A stretch of 64,000 bases of DNA from Mucilaginibacter celer (GCF_003576455.2 NZ_CP032869.1:1860001-1924000); one strand, 5' to 3'. Positions 17,579-27,765 are shown, counted from the first letter of the stretch. Notes: generated from the letters alone by a model not told the origin. A program made the numbers and translations.

Positions 17579-18700
17579 ATGAACATTTTTTATAAAGTTA
17601 CCATCGCGTTAACCATCGCTGCATTGGGCGCGGTATTAATCGTGCTTTCAAAAGGGTTGGAGCACACAGGGCCTTATACACTTGCCTTTTTTGTATTGCT
17701 TGCCCTAAGCCTTCGCGCTTCGCCAAAAACCAAAAGTTTTGCGTATACGGCGCTGATTTTCGGAGCTGCCGCCATGGCGCTTTATTATCCTGCGTTTTTT
17801 ATCAGCTATGGCAGTTTTAAATATGCCACACTTATTATCCCGCTTATCCAGCTCATTATGTTTGGGATGGGCACCTCTATGCATTATCATGATTTTCTTG
17901 GTGTGCTGAAATCGCCCGGCGGGATAATTATAGGCGTGGTGAGCCATTTTATCATTATGCCTTTACTGGGCTTCAGCATAGCCACGCTCAGTGTAAAGTT
18001 AACCGGAATGCCTGCCGAAATAGCGGCAGGTATTGTACTGATAGGCTGCTGCCCTAATGGTATGGCATCTAACGTAATATCCTACCTGGCTAAGGCAAAC
18101 CTGGCGTTATCGGTTACCATAACCAGCATCTCTACGCTGCTTTCGCCGGTATTGACGCCATTTTTAATGAATCTGCTTGCTGGTCCGCTTATTAAAATAG
18201 ATCCCTGGGCCATGGTGACGGATATTTTTAAAATGGTGATGATCCCGATTGCCTTAGGCGTACTGTTTTCTTCGGTAGCTAAAGAACGTAGTGGCTGGCT
18301 AAAAAGGATAATGCCCATCATTTCGATGGGCGGCATCATCGGCATTATCATTATTATAACTGCAGCGGGCCGGGATAGCCTGCTTAAGGTAGGCCTGCTG
18401 CTGGCTGTGTTGGTGCTACTGCATAATATAGGCGGCTATTTACTGGGTTTCTGGTCGGCAAAGGCATTGGGGATGGACGAGCGTGATTGCCGCACCATTG
18501 CTATAGAAGTGGGAATGCAAAACGGCGGCATGGCCGCGGGGCTTGCCAAAGCAATGGGCAAAATAGCTACGCTGGGCCTGGCACCGGTAATTTTTTCAAC
18601 TTTTATGAATATCACCGGCTCTTTACTGGCCTCGTACTGGCATAAAAAAAAGCCGGCTCCCGGTCGTAAAGCTGCTTTGCAAAGCGCAACTGAGCAGTAA
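17579..18700 (+). CDS. Bile acid:sodium symporter (BASS) family transporter
   Basis: 373 residues, about ten transmembrane helices. The family core is visible as FGMGTSMHYHDFLGVLKSPG, GIVLIGCCPNGMASNVISYL and IAIEVGMQNGGMAAGLAKA. BASS proteins import organic anions with sodium, including 2-keto acids such as pyruvate or pantoate precursors. It is placed directly after the exported dehydratase. An attractive reading is uptake of a 2-keto-3-deoxy acid made in the periplasm (inference). It is followed by a terminator-like hairpin at 18712. Confidence 0.86.
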   Translation: MNIFYKVTIALTIAALGAVLIVLSKGLEHTGPYTLAFFVLLALSLRASPKTKSFAYTALIFGAAAMALYYPAFFISYGSFKYATLIIPLIQLIMFGMGTSMHYHDFLGVLKSPGGIIIGVVSHFIIMPLLGFSIATLSVKLTGMPAEIAAGIVLIGCCPNGMASNVISYLAKANLALSVTITSISTLLSPVLTPFLMNLLAGPLIKIDPWAMVTDIFKMVMIPIALGVLFSSVAKERSGWLKRIMPIISMGGIIGIIIIITAAGRDSLLKVGLLLAVLVLLHNIGGYLLGFWSAKALGMDERDCRTIAIEVGMQNGGMAAGLAKAMGKIATLGLAPVIFSTFMNITGSLLASYWHKKKPAPGRKAALQSATEQ

Positions 18701-18711
18701 CCGCGATTTAT

Positions 18712-18752
18712 GCGTTGAGTTTTTTGTGTAAAAATCAACGCTGTGTTTTTTT
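18712..18752 (+). terminator. Terminator-like hairpin after the BASS gene
   Basis: GCGTTGA pairs with TCAACGC, extended inward by TTTTT/AAAAA with one bulge, and is followed by TGTGTTTTTTT. It splits the aldonate locus into a transporter/dehydratase unit and a downstream FAH-IlvD-GntP-Sus unit, unless read through. Confidence 0.6.
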
Positions 18753-18865
18753 GGAAGACAAAGCAATTTGCTTTAACATTCTTTGTACATAACCAAGTAA
18801 CCTATTTGTTACACTTTTTGATAAATGAATAACTACCGCACAAACGCGGGTAGTGAAAAATAGCT

Positions 18866-19702
18866 ATGCACATATTTAAAACCAACAATAAAGTTATTGT
18901 AAAATACGCCGGGCTGCTTTACAGCTCGCCCGTTTGGACCTGGGATAGTTTTATAAACCGTGAAGCATTGCATAGTGAGGTTTTAAAAGATCTCCAAAGC
19001 ATTACCGCCGATCCTTCGCTGGCGAACGACCTGGAACATTTAAGTACGCCCATTGCGGGCCAGGAGATCTGGGCATCGGGCGTAACCTATTTGCGCAGTA
19101 AAGATGCCCGGATGGAAGAATCTAAAGATGCCGGCGGCGGCGATTTTTATGCAAGAGTTTACGATGCCGAACGCCCCGAAATCTTTTTTAAGTCGTCGGC
19201 ATCCCGCGCGGTTGGGCCGGGCGGTACTGTCCGCATCCGTAAAGATTCGAAATGGAACGTTCCGGAGCCGGAGTTGGTGTTATTTATTTGCAGCGTGGGT
19301 ACCATTGAGGGATACCTGATTGGCAATGATATGTCGTCAAGGGATATCGAAGGAGAAAATCCTTTATATCTCCCCCAGGCTAAATCATACGATGGTGCAG
19401 CTGCTGTTGGTCCGTGTCTTTACGTACCGGATACAGCCATTTCGCAGGATACAGAAATTCAAATTGAAATAAGCAGGGGTGATGACAAGGTGTTTGCTGA
19501 AGCGATTTTGATCAGCAGGATGAAACGCACGCACCAGGAACTTGCCAATTACCTTTTCATGGAGATGTCATTCCCGGCGGGTGCATACCTGATGACAGGT
19601 ACAGGAATAGTGCCTCCTGATTCATTCACGCTTAATTATGGCGACGTAATCGATATCACCATAAGTAACATAGGTACACTTACAAACCAGGTGGGCAGGT
19701 AA
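18866..19702 (+). CDS. 2-keto-3-deoxy-aldonate (pentonate) dehydratase, FAH fold
   Basis: 278 residues of the fumarylacetoacetate hydrolase superfamily. The signature IWASGVTYLRSKDARMEES, then RPEIFFK, and the strongly diagnostic NDMSSRDIEGENPLYLPQAK are shared with 2-keto-3-deoxy-arabinonate/xylonate dehydratases (KdaD of Sulfolobus, XylX of Caulobacter), which convert the keto-deoxy acid to 2-oxoglutarate semialdehyde. Glu in WNVPEPELVL and Asp in NDMSSRD match the metal site. No signal peptide: cytoplasmic. It is followed 45 bp later by the IlvD-type dehydratase that would make its substrate. A semialdehyde dehydrogenase is not in the window. Confidence 0.82.
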   Translation: MHIFKTNNKVIVKYAGLLYSSPVWTWDSFINREALHSEVLKDLQSITADPSLANDLEHLSTPIAGQEIWASGVTYLRSKDARMEESKDAGGGDFYARVYDAERPEIFFKSSASRAVGPGGTVRIRKDSKWNVPEPELVLFICSVGTIEGYLIGNDMSSRDIEGENPLYLPQAKSYDGAAAVGPCLYVPDTAISQDTEIQIEISRGDDKVFAEAILISRMKRTHQELANYLFMEMSFPAGAYLMTGTGIVPPDSFTLNYGDVIDITISNIGTLTNQVGR

Positions 19703-19747
19703 CTGCAGCACGGCAACAAAATAAATTATAATATAAAAGAATATAAA

Positions 19748-21463
19748 ATGTCACAATTCAGAAGTGCCGATTGGTTTGGAAAAACAGGTAAAATGGGTTT
19801 TTTATATAGAAGCTGGATGAAAAACCAAGGCATGCCGGCCGATCTTTTTGACGGGCGGCCTGTTATCGGCATCTGTAACACATGGTCGGAACTTACGCCT
19901 TGTAATGCCCATTTACGTGATCTGGCCGAATCTGTTAAACGTGGAGTTTTTGAGGCCGGCGGTTTCCCGGTGGAGTTTCCTATCATGAGTTTAGGCGAAA
20001 CTTTGCTTAAACCGACAGCCATGCTTTTCAGAAACCTGGCCAGTATGGACGCCGAAGAATCGATCCGCGGCAACCCGATAGATGGGGTTGTGTTACTAAC
20101 CGGCTGTGATAAAACCACACCATCTACCATGATGGGAGCTGCAAGCGTAGGTTTGCCCACTATAGTGGTGCCGGGCGGGCCTATGCTGAACGGGAAATAC
20201 CGGGGCACAGATATCGGATCGGGCACGGCAGTATGGAAGTTGACCGATGACCTTAAAACCGGTAAAATAACCAACGACGAATACCTGGCTGCCGAAAGCT
20301 GCATGTCACGAAGTGCGGGCCATTGCATGACGATGGGTACCGCCTCTACCATGGCCTGCATGGTCGAGTCCTTGGGAATGTGCCTTTCGCAGGCTGCGGC
20401 TACCCCGGCGGTCGATTCAAGGAAAAAAGTACTGGCACAGCTATCAGGCAGGCGTATTGTTGAAATGGTAAAGGAGGGATTAACCATATCGAAAGTACTA
20501 ACCCGTACCGCCTTCGAAAACGCCATTAAAGTAAACGCCGCGATAGGAGGCTCTACCAATTTCATTATCCATCTTACAGCAATTGCCGGGCGTATCGGCG
20601 TAGACTTATGCCTTGACGATTTTGACAGGCTGGGCAGTAAAATACCCCTGCTGCTCAACCTGATGCCTTCTGGTAAATACCTGATGGAGGATTTTTACTA
20701 TGCAGGCGGGATGCCGGTTGTATTGAAAGAACTGAGTAAGGAGCTGGATCTGGATGCGATAACAGTAACCGGTAAATCGCATGCCGAAAATATAAAAGAT
20801 GAAGGCATCTGCTATAATAATGATGTTATTGCAGGTCACGATAGCCCCATCATCCCCGAGGGGGGTATTGCCGTTTTAAAAGGAAATCTGGCCATTAACG
20901 GCGCGGTGATCAAACCTTCGGCAGCTACACCATCGCTCATGCAGCATACCGGCAGGGCCGTGGTTTTTGAAACTATTGAAGATTATCATGCAAGGGTTGA
21001 CGAACCTGAACTTGATATTGACGAAACCTGCGTAATGGTGTTAAAAAACGTTGGCCCGGTAGGCTACCCGGGTATGCCCGAGGTTGGTAACATGGTATTG
21101 CCCAAAAAACTGCTGGATAAAGGGATTACGGATATGGTGAGAATCTCAGACGGACGCATGAGCGGCACGGCTTATGGCACCGTTGTGCTTCACGTTTCGC
21201 CGGAATCGGCCATTGGCGGTAACCTGGCACTTGTGGAAAACGGCGATCTGATCCGCCTTGATGTACCCGCCAGAACGATAGACCTGCTTGTAGATGAGGC
21301 TGAACTTGAAAAACGGAGGCAGTTATGGAAACAACCTGCTTATCATACCGACAGGGGCTATGTGTCCATGTACCAGCGCCACGTGCAGCAGGCCGATAAA
21401 GGAGCCGATCTTGACTTCCTGGTAGGTAACTCCGGATCTGTTGTAACCCGCGACTCGCATTAA
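19748..21463 (+). CDS. IlvD/Edd family aldonate (arabinonate/xylonate-type) dehydratase
   Basis: 571 residues, full length for the sugar-acid branch of IlvD/Edd. Iron-sulfur ligands are visible as Cys52 (ELTPCNAHL), Cys120 (LLTGCDKTTPS) and Cys193 (AGHCMTMGTAS). The start WFGKTGKMGFLYRSWMKNQG and the ending with VRISDGRMSGTAYGTVVLHV are typical of L-arabinonate and D-xylonate dehydratases. It removes water from an aldonate to give the 2-keto-3-deoxy acid, which the preceding FAH-fold enzyme would process further (Weimberg-type route). The protein is cytoplasmic, in contrast to the Tat-exported dehydratase upstream, so the locus has two dehydratases in two compartments. Confidence 0.88.
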   Translation: MSQFRSADWFGKTGKMGFLYRSWMKNQGMPADLFDGRPVIGICNTWSELTPCNAHLRDLAESVKRGVFEAGGFPVEFPIMSLGETLLKPTAMLFRNLASMDAEESIRGNPIDGVVLLTGCDKTTPSTMMGAASVGLPTIVVPGGPMLNGKYRGTDIGSGTAVWKLTDDLKTGKITNDEYLAAESCMSRSAGHCMTMGTASTMACMVESLGMCLSQAAATPAVDSRKKVLAQLSGRRIVEMVKEGLTISKVLTRTAFENAIKVNAAIGGSTNFIIHLTAIAGRIGVDLCLDDFDRLGSKIPLLLNLMPSGKYLMEDFYYAGGMPVVLKELSKELDLDAITVTGKSHAENIKDEGICYNNDVIAGHDSPIIPEGGIAVLKGNLAINGAVIKPSAATPSLMQHTGRAVVFETIEDYHARVDEPELDIDETCVMVLKNVGPVGYPGMPEVGNMVLPKKLLDKGITDMVRISDGRMSGTAYGTVVLHVSPESAIGGNLALVENGDLIRLDVPARTIDLLVDEAELEKRRQLWKQPAYHTDRGYVSMYQRHVQQADKGADLDFLVGNSGSVVTRDSH

Positions 21464-21478
21464 ATTAAGCTGATAACG

Positions 21479-22795
21479 ATGACCATACTTGTACTCATCC
21501 TTGGCATTTTATTACTTGTTGCGCTGATAACCTGGGCAAAGGTGAATGCTTTTCTTGCCTTTATTATTGTGGCGCTGCTGGCGGGCTGTTGCTTCGGCAT
21601 GCCGTTTACAGCGGTTATTGCATCAGTAAATAAAGGGCTGGGCGATACATTAGGATCAGTAGCAATTATTATAGTGTTAGGTGCCATGCTGGGTAAACTG
21701 GTTGCCGAAAGCGGTGCGGCCCAGCGTATAGCCCATTTTATGCATGGTTTGTTTGGTGCCCGGTATGTAAGCTATGCCATGGCCCTTACAGGTTTTATTG
21801 TGGGAATCCCTTTATATTATAATGTAGGGTTCATACTGCTGGTGCCTATCATTTTCTCGGTTGCTTCCAGTTATCGTTTGCCGCTGTTATATGTGGGTAT
21901 GCCTATGCTTACGGCTTTATCGGTAATGCATGGTTTTTTACCGCCGCATCCTTCGCCAATGACACTCGTCAGTGTTTTTCATGCAGATGTAGTAAAAACA
22001 TTTGGCTACGGGCTCATCATCGCTGCTCCTGCTATCATTATAGCAGGGCCCATATTTTCAGCTACTCTCAAAAAGATAGGCCCCAATGGCCTTCAGTTTG
22101 CCGGTAGTTCGGTCAATTTGCCTGCCGATGAGTTACCGGGCATTGTTAACAGCATATGCTCATCCCTTTTACCTGTTGTGCTGATTGGTGTGGCTTATTT
22201 GCTGCCCGTACTTTTTGGTGAAACATCTTTTATAAAAAATATAGCATCATGGCTTGCTGAACCAATTATTGCTATGCTGGTAACGATAATTATAAGCACT
22301 TACACGCTTGGATTATACAAAGGCAGGCCATTAGCAAAAATAATGGATGCTTATGTATCGGCAGTAAAAGATATAGCTATGGTGTTGCTCATTATTGGCA
22401 GCGCCGGCGCATTAAAGCAGGTATTTGTAGATAGCCATTTAAGTGATGCACTTGCCGGCATGCTGATTAACAGCACTATGCATCCCTTATTGCTTGCCTG
22501 GCTTGCCACGGCTTGTTTACGGCTTTGCCTGGGCTCGGCCACGGTGGCGGGTGTGACTGCTGCAGGTGTGTTATTCCCGATAGTTCATCACGCCGCCATT
22601 AATACCAATTTGCTGGTGCTGGCCATAGGGGCGGGGAGCCTGTTTGGCTCACATGTAAATGATACGGCTTTCTGGCTCTGTAAAGAATATTTCAGGTTAT
22701 CGGTCAAGGAAACACTTCGCTCATGGACAGTGATGGAGAGCCTGGTATCTGTAATAGGGCTTGCGGGCGTGCTGCTGTTAGATTTTTTGCTATAA
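21479..22795 (+). CDS. gntP: GntP family gluconate:H+ symporter
   Basis: 438 residues, about 12-14 transmembrane segments. Typical GntP stretches are GLGDTLGSVAIIIVLGAMLG, GIPLYYNVGFILLVPIIF, MHGFLPPHPSPM and, near the end, GAGSLFGSHVNDTAFWL. It imports gluconate or related aldonates across the inner membrane. It starts 15 bp after the IlvD-type gene and precedes the SusC/SusD pair, giving a complete path: outer membrane uptake, GntP import, dehydration, and for gluconate the kinase on the opposite strand. Confidence 0.9.
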   Translation: MTILVLILGILLLVALITWAKVNAFLAFIIVALLAGCCFGMPFTAVIASVNKGLGDTLGSVAIIIVLGAMLGKLVAESGAAQRIAHFMHGLFGARYVSYAMALTGFIVGIPLYYNVGFILLVPIIFSVASSYRLPLLYVGMPMLTALSVMHGFLPPHPSPMTLVSVFHADVVKTFGYGLIIAAPAIIIAGPIFSATLKKIGPNGLQFAGSSVNLPADELPGIVNSICSSLLPVVLIGVAYLLPVLFGETSFIKNIASWLAEPIIAMLVTIIISTYTLGLYKGRPLAKIMDAYVSAVKDIAMVLLIIGSAGALKQVFVDSHLSDALAGMLINSTMHPLLLAWLATACLRLCLGSATVAGVTAAGVLFPIVHHAAINTNLLVLAIGAGSLFGSHVNDTAFWLCKEYFRLSVKETLRSWTVMESLVSVIGLAGVLLLDFLL

Positions 22796-22982
22796 ACAGA
22801 TTATACCTATTAAAAGTATTAAACCAATTCAAACCAAAAAACCTGCGTAACATGAAGAAAAAACTATACTAAAATCAAAAAAACGGCAGCAAAAGCGCTG
22901 CCTGGAACATGCCCTTTCTCCATTACCAATTTTTGAGAAGGAAGTAGAATTAAGATTAACCAATTGAATTAAACCTAAAATT
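22796..22982 (+). promoter_or_regulatory. Leader region of the aldonate susC gene
   Basis: 187 bp between gntP and susC. It holds a hexacodon ATG frame at 22852 (MKKKLY, stop) and a hairpin GGCAGC/GCTGCC at 22885-22902 with an AAAAGC loop. No clear promoter consensus was found. The sequence may control relative expression of susC; no function can be assigned from sequence alone. Confidence 0.3.
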
Positions 22983-25900
22983 ATGGAAAAAAAAATCAAA
23001 GCATCTGGAATGATGCTGTCCAGTGCAATAAGTGTTCTTTTTACACTTATGTGTGCAGCGGATGTACGGGCAGAAAATGCCGTCGGTGCGCGAATCAGCG
23101 TCGAAATTAATGTACAAACAGTTACCGGTAAAGTGCTCGATGAAAAGGGTAACCCACTTGCCGGCGTTAGTGTAAGCGAAAAAGGTACTAAAAACGGTGT
23201 TGTGACCGATGTAAATGGTAACTACCGGATCCAGGTAGCTACAGATAATGCAGTGCTGTTATTCAGCTATGTAGGCTACAACCTCAAAACTGAGCCCGTG
23301 AACGGACGCAGCACGCTGAACGTTTCGCTCGAGCCAAAATCAACCGCCATCAGCGAGATTATTGTAACGGCCTTAGGCATCAAGCGCGAATCGAAAAAGT
23401 TAGGTTATGCTGCCGAAAACGTACGTGTGGGCGAAATAACCACCAACCGTTCAACCAACTTTGTCAATTCGCTTGAAGGTAAGGTAGCCGGTTTGGATAT
23501 CTCTCCACCGGCAAGCGGCCCCGGCGGCAGTACCAAGATCAGGCTGCGCGGGCAATCAGCCTTTCAGGGTGATAATGCACCGCTGATCGTATTAAACGGT
23601 CTTCCATTATCGCAAAGCCCCTCAAGCACCAACGGTTATACACAGTCGGTGGATCTTGGTGATAATATGCAGCAGATCAACCCCGATGATATCGAAACGA
23701 TGACGGTATTGAAAGGTGCAACGGCGGCAGCGCTCTACGGTTCGAGAGCGAGTAACGGCGCGTTGATCATCACCACCAAAAGCGGTAATAAAAACAGCGG
23801 CATCGGTATTGAGTTCACCTCAAACTTTACACAAAACCAGGCATTGGATTTTACCGACTTTCAGTACGAATACGGGCAGGGCGAAAATAACGTACGCCCC
23901 AAAACACAGGGCCAGGCCCAAAGCTCAGGCGCATGGAGTTTTGGCGAAAAATTTGATAACGCGCCTACTTACCAGTTTGATGGCGTGCAACGTCCTTACG
24001 CGCCCGAAAGAAACCGTATCAGCAAATTTTTCAGGCTTGCCAATGCCTGGACAAATACCATTGCATTTTCGGGCGGGAATGATAAAGGCAGCTTCAGATT
24101 TTCTTACTCTAACCAGGACGCGCAGGGTATAATACCCAATAATGATTATCATAAAAAGATCTTCAACCTTGGGCTCAACTACAACTTTACCCCCAAATTG
24201 TCGGCCCAGATTTATGTGAATTACGATCATGAAAATAACAACAACCCACCGGTAATTGGTATCCAGGGATCGTCGGTCACCAATTATATCTATCGTTATT
24301 CTAACTCGGTTAGTTTGGATGTACTAAAAGCAGCTGCGGTTGATGCCAACGGCAACGAAACGCCTACATCACGTTTCACTACCCTTACCAACCCGTACTG
24401 GATCATGAACAAACAATTTACAAAGCAAACCAAAGACCATCTTTTAGGTACTGCAACCCTCCGATACCAGTTTTTTGACTGGCTTTATTTACAGGGCCGC
24501 GTTAATATGGAGTACAGCACATCGTATTATGAGCAAAATTCACCAACCGGAACCCTGGCAAATGCGGCTGCGCCGGTTGGCCTTTACAATGGTAGCTATA
24601 ACTCCAATGATAATACCTACCGCGCACTAAATGCCGACTTTTTACTGGGCGGCGGCCATAAATGGGGGCCATTTTCTTTTGATGCCACCGTAGGCGGAAA
24701 TACTTTTCCATCTTCATCACAAGGATATACTGTTACCGCTACCAACTTTTATGTAAGAGACTTTTATACGCTCGGAAACGGTGTAACCAATACATCTGCC
24801 TTTGCAGTTTCCAAATCAACGGTAAACTCGCTTTATGGTACCGCCGAATTTGGCTATAAATCTTATTTATTTTTAAACGTAACCGGCCGTAATGATTGGT
24901 TCTCTGTGCTGAGCCCTGAGCATAACCATTATTTTTATCCCTCGGTAAGCGGCAGTTTTGTTTTTTCGGAGTTTTTAAAAAATCCGCCTTCATGGCTCAA
25001 CTTCGGAAAAATCAGGGCTACTTATGCCAACGTGGGTAGTGCAAACGGCATCAGTCCTTACAGCAATTCGCTCACTTTCGCGCTTTCGCAAAACTCCTTC
25101 AACGGCATTCCGCTGGGGAGTATTAATAACGTAACCACGCCAAACCAGGCAATTAAACCTTATAGCGTAAAAGAAAAGGAAATCGGGCTTGAATTGCGCA
25201 TGTTTAACAGCAGGGTAAACCTGGATGTGGCAGTATATGACAAACATACCACTAACCAGATTTTAAGTGTTGCCATCTCTAACGCATCGGGCTATACCGG
25301 CACCATTGTAAACCTTGGTGAGTTGCGAAACCGCGGTGCCGAGTTTTTGCTGGAATTGGTACCCATCAGGAAACCGAATTTCAGCTGGCGTTCGGCGTTT
25401 AATACTGCTATAAATACCTCAAAAGTTTTGGCGCTGGCCAACGGTCAAAAACAACTGACGCTGGGTACAGGAGAGTTCTTCGGTTCTATTGTTGACCAGG
25501 TAGGCCTTCCCTTAAACCAGATCCAGGGTTCAACTTACCGCCGGGATGCCAATGGTAAGATCATTGTATCGGGCGGTAAACCGGTAGCGAGTACATTACC
25601 GGCACTTTTTGGCAGTGCATTGCCCAAAGCAACAGGTGGTTGGGTAAATACATTCACCTATAAAAGGTTTACCCTGATGGCTCATATTGATTATAAAACA
25701 GGCGGTAAAATACTATCGAGCTCTAACCTGAACTTCCTACGTGAAGGTTTGTCGAAAGAATCGCTGGTGGGCAGGGAAGGAGGCGTAACCTTTGATGCGG
25801 TTAATGCCGACGGTACACCAAACACCACGGCCGTGAATGCTGAAGATTTTTATGCCAATTACCGCTCACAGGGCATCCTTGATCCTTTTATTTACAAATC

Positions 25901-26141
25901 AGACTTCATCAAATTAAGAAACGTTTCGGTTAGCTATGATTTTTCCAAGATGATGAAAGCTAAGTTTATTAAAGGGTTGGTGTTATCAGCAGTTTGCCAC
26001 AACGTGCTCGTCATCAAAAAGTATACACCTAATATCGATCCGGAAGCAATTTCATCAAGCGGTGATATTTTAACAGGTTATGAGCAAAGCTCGCTGCCTA
26101 CAACACGCACTTACGGCTTAAACCTAAATGTAAAATTTTAA
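22983..26141 (+). CDS. SusC/RagA family TonB-linked outer membrane transporter
   Basis: 1052 residues. Signal peptide to about residue 35 (DVRAENAV). Carboxypeptidase-D regulatory-like domain (about 50-120: VTGKVLDEKGNPLAGVSVS), TonB box SEIIVTALG, plug domain (EGKVAGLDI, IRLRGQSAF, MTVLKGATAAALYGSRASNG, ALIITTKSG) and a barrel ending in LNLNVKF. It works with the SusD-like lipoprotein encoded 12 bp downstream. Following the aldonate genes, it probably imports sugar acids or oligosaccharides containing them, such as aldobionic or oxidised oligosaccharides (inference). Confidence 0.94.
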   Translation: MEKKIKASGMMLSSAISVLFTLMCAADVRAENAVGARISVEINVQTVTGKVLDEKGNPLAGVSVSEKGTKNGVVTDVNGNYRIQVATDNAVLLFSYVGYNLKTEPVNGRSTLNVSLEPKSTAISEIIVTALGIKRESKKLGYAAENVRVGEITTNRSTNFVNSLEGKVAGLDISPPASGPGGSTKIRLRGQSAFQGDNAPLIVLNGLPLSQSPSSTNGYTQSVDLGDNMQQINPDDIETMTVLKGATAAALYGSRASNGALIITTKSGNKNSGIGIEFTSNFTQNQALDFTDFQYEYGQGENNVRPKTQGQAQSSGAWSFGEKFDNAPTYQFDGVQRPYAPERNRISKFFRLANAWTNTIAFSGGNDKGSFRFSYSNQDAQGIIPNNDYHKKIFNLGLNYNFTPKLSAQIYVNYDHENNNNPPVIGIQGSSVTNYIYRYSNSVSLDVLKAAAVDANGNETPTSRFTTLTNPYWIMNKQFTKQTKDHLLGTATLRYQFFDWLYLQGRVNMEYSTSYYEQNSPTGTLANAAAPVGLYNGSYNSNDNTYRALNADFLLGGGHKWGPFSFDATVGGNTFPSSSQGYTVTATNFYVRDFYTLGNGVTNTSAFAVSKSTVNSLYGTAEFGYKSYLFLNVTGRNDWFSVLSPEHNHYFYPSVSGSFVFSEFLKNPPSWLNFGKIRATYANVGSANGISPYSNSLTFALSQNSFNGIPLGSINNVTTPNQAIKPYSVKEKEIGLELRMFNSRVNLDVAVYDKHTTNQILSVAISNASGYTGTIVNLGELRNRGAEFLLELVPIRKPNFSWRSAFNTAINTSKVLALANGQKQLTLGTGEFFGSIVDQVGLPLNQIQGSTYRRDANGKIIVSGGKPVASTLPALFGSALPKATGGWVNTFTYKRFTLMAHIDYKTGGKILSSSNLNFLREGLSKESLVGREGGVTFDAVNADGTPNTTAVNAEDFYANYRSQGILDPFIYKSDFIKLRNVSVSYDFSKMMKAKFIKGLVLSAVCHNVLVIKKYTPNIDPEAISSSGDILTGYEQSSLPTTRTYGLNLNVKF

Positions 26142-26153
26142 AAAAGAACAATC

Positions 26154-27668
26154 ATGAAAAAATATATAAAGATCATATTGTCGGCAGCCTGTCTGTTTTC
26201 GGCAGTAGGTTGCGATAAGGGGTTTAGAGATCTCAATGTGAACCCCAACAGCACAACCAGTCTCGATCCGGTGTTCCTGTTTTCCAATGCCGAAGTTTTA
26301 ACTTATGCAGCGTTGATGGAAACCGAGCCAACCGTTGTTCAGCAGTTTATTGATCCCTTTGGAGGTGTAACATCGGCATTTAATTTTAACGTTTTAAACC
26401 AAACGTATACCGTTATGCGGTGGAATAATGCCTATCCCAACAGCATAAAATTGCTTGAACACATTTTACCCGCCACCAAAGCGGATGCATCAAAATCTAA
26501 TTTATATAATGAAACCCGGATTTTGAGGGCGTATAATTATATGATGCTGGTAGATACCTATGGCGATGTGCCTTACAGTAATGCAGGGCAGGCTTATCTC
26601 AATTCGGTTTTCCAGCCTAAGTACGACAAGCAACAGGATATTTATGCCGACCTGGTAAACGAATTAACAACAGCCACGGCAGCTTTAGATGCCGGAAAAG
26701 ATGTTGTTAAGGGGGATGTGTTTTATGCCGGGAGTATTCCGCAATGGAAGCGCCTGGGTTATTCGCTGTTACTGCGGATAGGAATGCGCTATTCCAAAAC
26801 AGACGCGGGCAAGGCAAAAACTATTGTGCAGGCGGCCGTTGCCGGAGGCGTGATGCAATCTAATGCCGATAATTGTTTCCTGAAATATAACAATACTTAT
26901 CCTAACCCGGTTACACAGCAAATTCAGCAATTAACCAATACCTATTATCTTGCCGAACCATTTGTTAACCAGTTAAAAAATACCGGCGACCCGAGGCTAA
27001 AATACATCGCGGCCATGTATGCCGACCCCGGGAAGGCCTTATCTCTTGCACCGGATACAACATCGGCCAACCAGTTTGGCCTGCCAATAGGTTATGATAG
27101 CGGTACATTACCAAGTGCACCCGGTTTTCGCGGCGTAAGTGGCTCCGGCTTTAAATATTCGCAGGTAAATTACAGTGTTTTTGGTAAAGTTACTGCCCCG
27201 CAATTTTTTGTAACCTATGCCCAAACGCAACTGTTATTGGCCGAGGCCGCTTTCAGGGGATATATCACCGGGACGGCAAGCACCTACTATAATAACGGTG
27301 TAAAAGCGGCCATGGATCAATTTGCCAGCTACGATGCTTCGGCGGTAATTAGCAGCGATGCCGAAAATGCTTATTTAAATAACCCGTTAAATGCATACAA
27401 TGATGCCAACGCGCTGAAACTGATCAATACGCAGTATTGGATAACTTCGTTTGGAAACGGCGCCGAATCATGGGCCAATTTCAGAAGAAGCGGCTACCCG
27501 GCATTGTCGCCAAACACCTATCCAGGCAAGCAGATAAAAGGCAGTTTTGTGCGCAGGTATACCTACCCGCAAACCGAATCGGCCATTAATGCCGATAATT
27601 ACAGGGCCGCTGTGGCCAGCATAGGTGGCTCAGACGATTTGGATACACCTGTGTTTTGGGATAAATAA
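26154..27668 (+). CDS. SusD/RagB family lipoprotein (SusD-like 2 type)
   Basis: 504 residues; lipobox at Cys20 (FSAVGCDKG). The DLNVNPNSTTSLDPVFLF opening, the RILRAYNYMMLVDTYGDVPY helix pair, QWKRLGYSLLLRIGMRYS and QTQLLLAEAAFRGY belong to the shorter SusD-like branch. It is the binding partner of the SusC encoded 12 bp upstream. The frame ends at a clear stop, followed by a terminator-like stem. Confidence 0.92.
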   Translation: MKKYIKIILSAACLFSAVGCDKGFRDLNVNPNSTTSLDPVFLFSNAEVLTYAALMETEPTVVQQFIDPFGGVTSAFNFNVLNQTYTVMRWNNAYPNSIKLLEHILPATKADASKSNLYNETRILRAYNYMMLVDTYGDVPYSNAGQAYLNSVFQPKYDKQQDIYADLVNELTTATAALDAGKDVVKGDVFYAGSIPQWKRLGYSLLLRIGMRYSKTDAGKAKTIVQAAVAGGVMQSNADNCFLKYNNTYPNPVTQQIQQLTNTYYLAEPFVNQLKNTGDPRLKYIAAMYADPGKALSLAPDTTSANQFGLPIGYDSGTLPSAPGFRGVSGSGFKYSQVNYSVFGKVTAPQFFVTYAQTQLLLAEAAFRGYITGTASTYYNNGVKAAMDQFASYDASAVISSDAENAYLNNPLNAYNDANALKLINTQYWITSFGNGAESWANFRRSGYPALSPNTYPGKQIKGSFVRRYTYPQTESAINADNYRAAVASIGGSDDLDTPVFWDK

Positions 27669-27693
27669 TACCCCCTGGTTAATATAATTCAAT

Positions 27694-27728
27694 GCCCTGG
27701 CACCGGTTTGGTGTTGGGGCGTTGCTTT
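27694..27728 (+). terminator. Terminator-like hairpin after susD
   Basis: GCCCTGGCACC pairs with GGTGTTGGGGC (11 positions, three G-T wobbles) around a GGTTT loop, followed by a T-rich stretch. It separates the susD gene from the convergent histidine kinase gene. Confidence 0.55.
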
Positions 27729-27765
27729 TGACAGGATTAAATAAAGGAGGGTAATCGCGACATTT

